6,801 nt of DNA from positions 1 through 6,801 of the forward strand of contig DAIDML010000007.1 of NCBI GenBank assembly GCA_027449005.1, in the 5' to 3' direction. This DNA is from Erysipelotrichaceae bacterium (GTDB lineage: Bacteria > Bacillota_I > Bacilli_A > Erysipelotrichales > Erysipelotrichaceae). The position numbers were made by a program, and so were the translations under genes. Each line of letters begins with the position of its first letter. Position 1 is the first letter of the stretch. The notes under the pieces are model-generated. The model saw only the letters and a list, made by a program, of their open reading frames with translations. It searched no databases and was not told the origin of the DNA. Of this stretch, positions 6,338-6,801 are shown in pieces.

Positions 6338-6795
6338 GCATCAATCTCCTTTGCGACTTTTTCAAGTGATGAGCCGACTAATCCTTGGGCTGCACTGTTG
6401 GTTAAAGCATGAATCACATACCCCTCTTCATTGTAGTCAACACTCAGTGTTCCTGGGGTGAGTGTGATCGCATTGGCTAAGAGCACCGCAACATACGATG
6501 ATCGAAGCTGAGGTTGATACGTAAGGTAATGGGGTTGAATCTCCATGTTCTTAGATAAAACAATCTTAGCCACATCTATGTTAGCTTTGAAGATTTCAAT
6601 CAGTAAGACAATGATGAAATGAAGATGCGTTTTCACTAACTCAAAAGGTCTAGCAATCTTACTCTCTTCTTTCTCATAAGTAAACAACACTATAATCAAT
6701 GAAATAAACATTCCTAAAAGTAAGGATGATATTTCAAATTGTGGTGCTAACAACAGCCACAATAAAACAAGGGCTATATATAAAATGATGATCAT
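6319..6795 (-). CDS. mnhE: Na+/H+ antiporter subunit MnhE (MrpE)
   Basis: This is the small membrane subunit E of the multi-subunit cation/proton antiporter, needed for assembly and activity of the complex in the cytoplasmic membrane. The 158-residue length is usual for MrpE. Two hydrophobic segments lie at about residues 2-40, a third at about 58-72, and a soluble C-terminal domain follows. The family signature is at residues 107-120 (ANAITLTPGTLSVD), followed by HAL at 129-131. It is the first gene seen in the operon and overlaps mnhF by 19 bases, ending in TAG. Only six bases precede the proposed ATG within the window, so no ribosome binding site can be checked and two further in-frame codons are open. 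The true start could lie slightly beyond the right edge, although the length argues that it is close to complete. Confidence 0.9.
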   Translation of the reverse strand: MIIILYIALVLLWLLLAPQFEISSLLLGMFISLIIVLFTYEKEESKIARPFELVKTHLHFIIVLLIEIFKANIDVAKIVLSKNMEIQPHYLTYQPQLRSSYVAVLLANAITLTPGTLSVDYNEEGYVIHALTNSAAQGLVGSSLEKVAKEIDACLSKH

Positions 6796-6801
6796 AAAAG
6801 T

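Overview
The whole window is one gene-dense run on the minus strand. It encodes the membrane subunits of a multi-subunit Na+/H+ antiporter of the Mrp/Mnh type, whose relatives form the ion-pumping part of membrane-bound hydrogenase (Mbh) and of complex I. Transcription runs from right to left. No gene on the plus strand, RNA gene, mobile element, CRISPR array or terminator could be supported, and no gene-free stretch is longer than 30 bases.

Layout in reading order: mnhE (6795-6319), mnhF, mnhG, an 80-residue MbhD-family protein, a 96-residue MbhE-family protein, mnhB, mnhC, then three large antiporter-like subunits of the NuoL/M/N family. These three are a 495-residue MnhD (D1), a 617-residue NuoL/MrpA-like protein (D2), and a second MnhD (D3) cut off by the left edge after 372 residues. 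The order E-F-G-MbhD-MbhE-B-C-D matches the archaeal Mbh/Mrp arrangement rather than the ABCDEFG order of typical Bacillus mrp operons. The parts that form the C-terminal end of a long bacterial MrpA are here separate small proteins.

The most striking point is that D3 is a tandem paralogue of D1, separated from it by D2. The two copies align without gaps at an offset of 3368 bases. They are identical over residues 58-237 and 291-337, although their DNA differs by roughly 10 percent there. Between those blocks, at residues 238-290, about half of the residues differ. This mosaic suggests gene conversion plus strong purifying selection on the shared core, with one patch free to diversify. The complex would therefore carry at least three antiporter-like modules, against two in ordinary Mrp.

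Nearly every gene overlaps the next by 4 to 19 bases (mostly ATGA junctions) and has a clear Shine-Dalgarno sequence, so the operon looks translationally coupled. Seven genes end in TGA, so TGA is a stop codon here. The moderate AT-richness, strong purine-rich ribosome binding sites and Mrp-type genes suggest a low-GC Gram-positive or related bacterium (Firmicutes, or a Mollicutes relative using the standard code). This is a weak inference. Both operon ends lie outside the window, so it is unknown whether redox subunits (hydrogenase, sulfane reductase or similar) belong to it.
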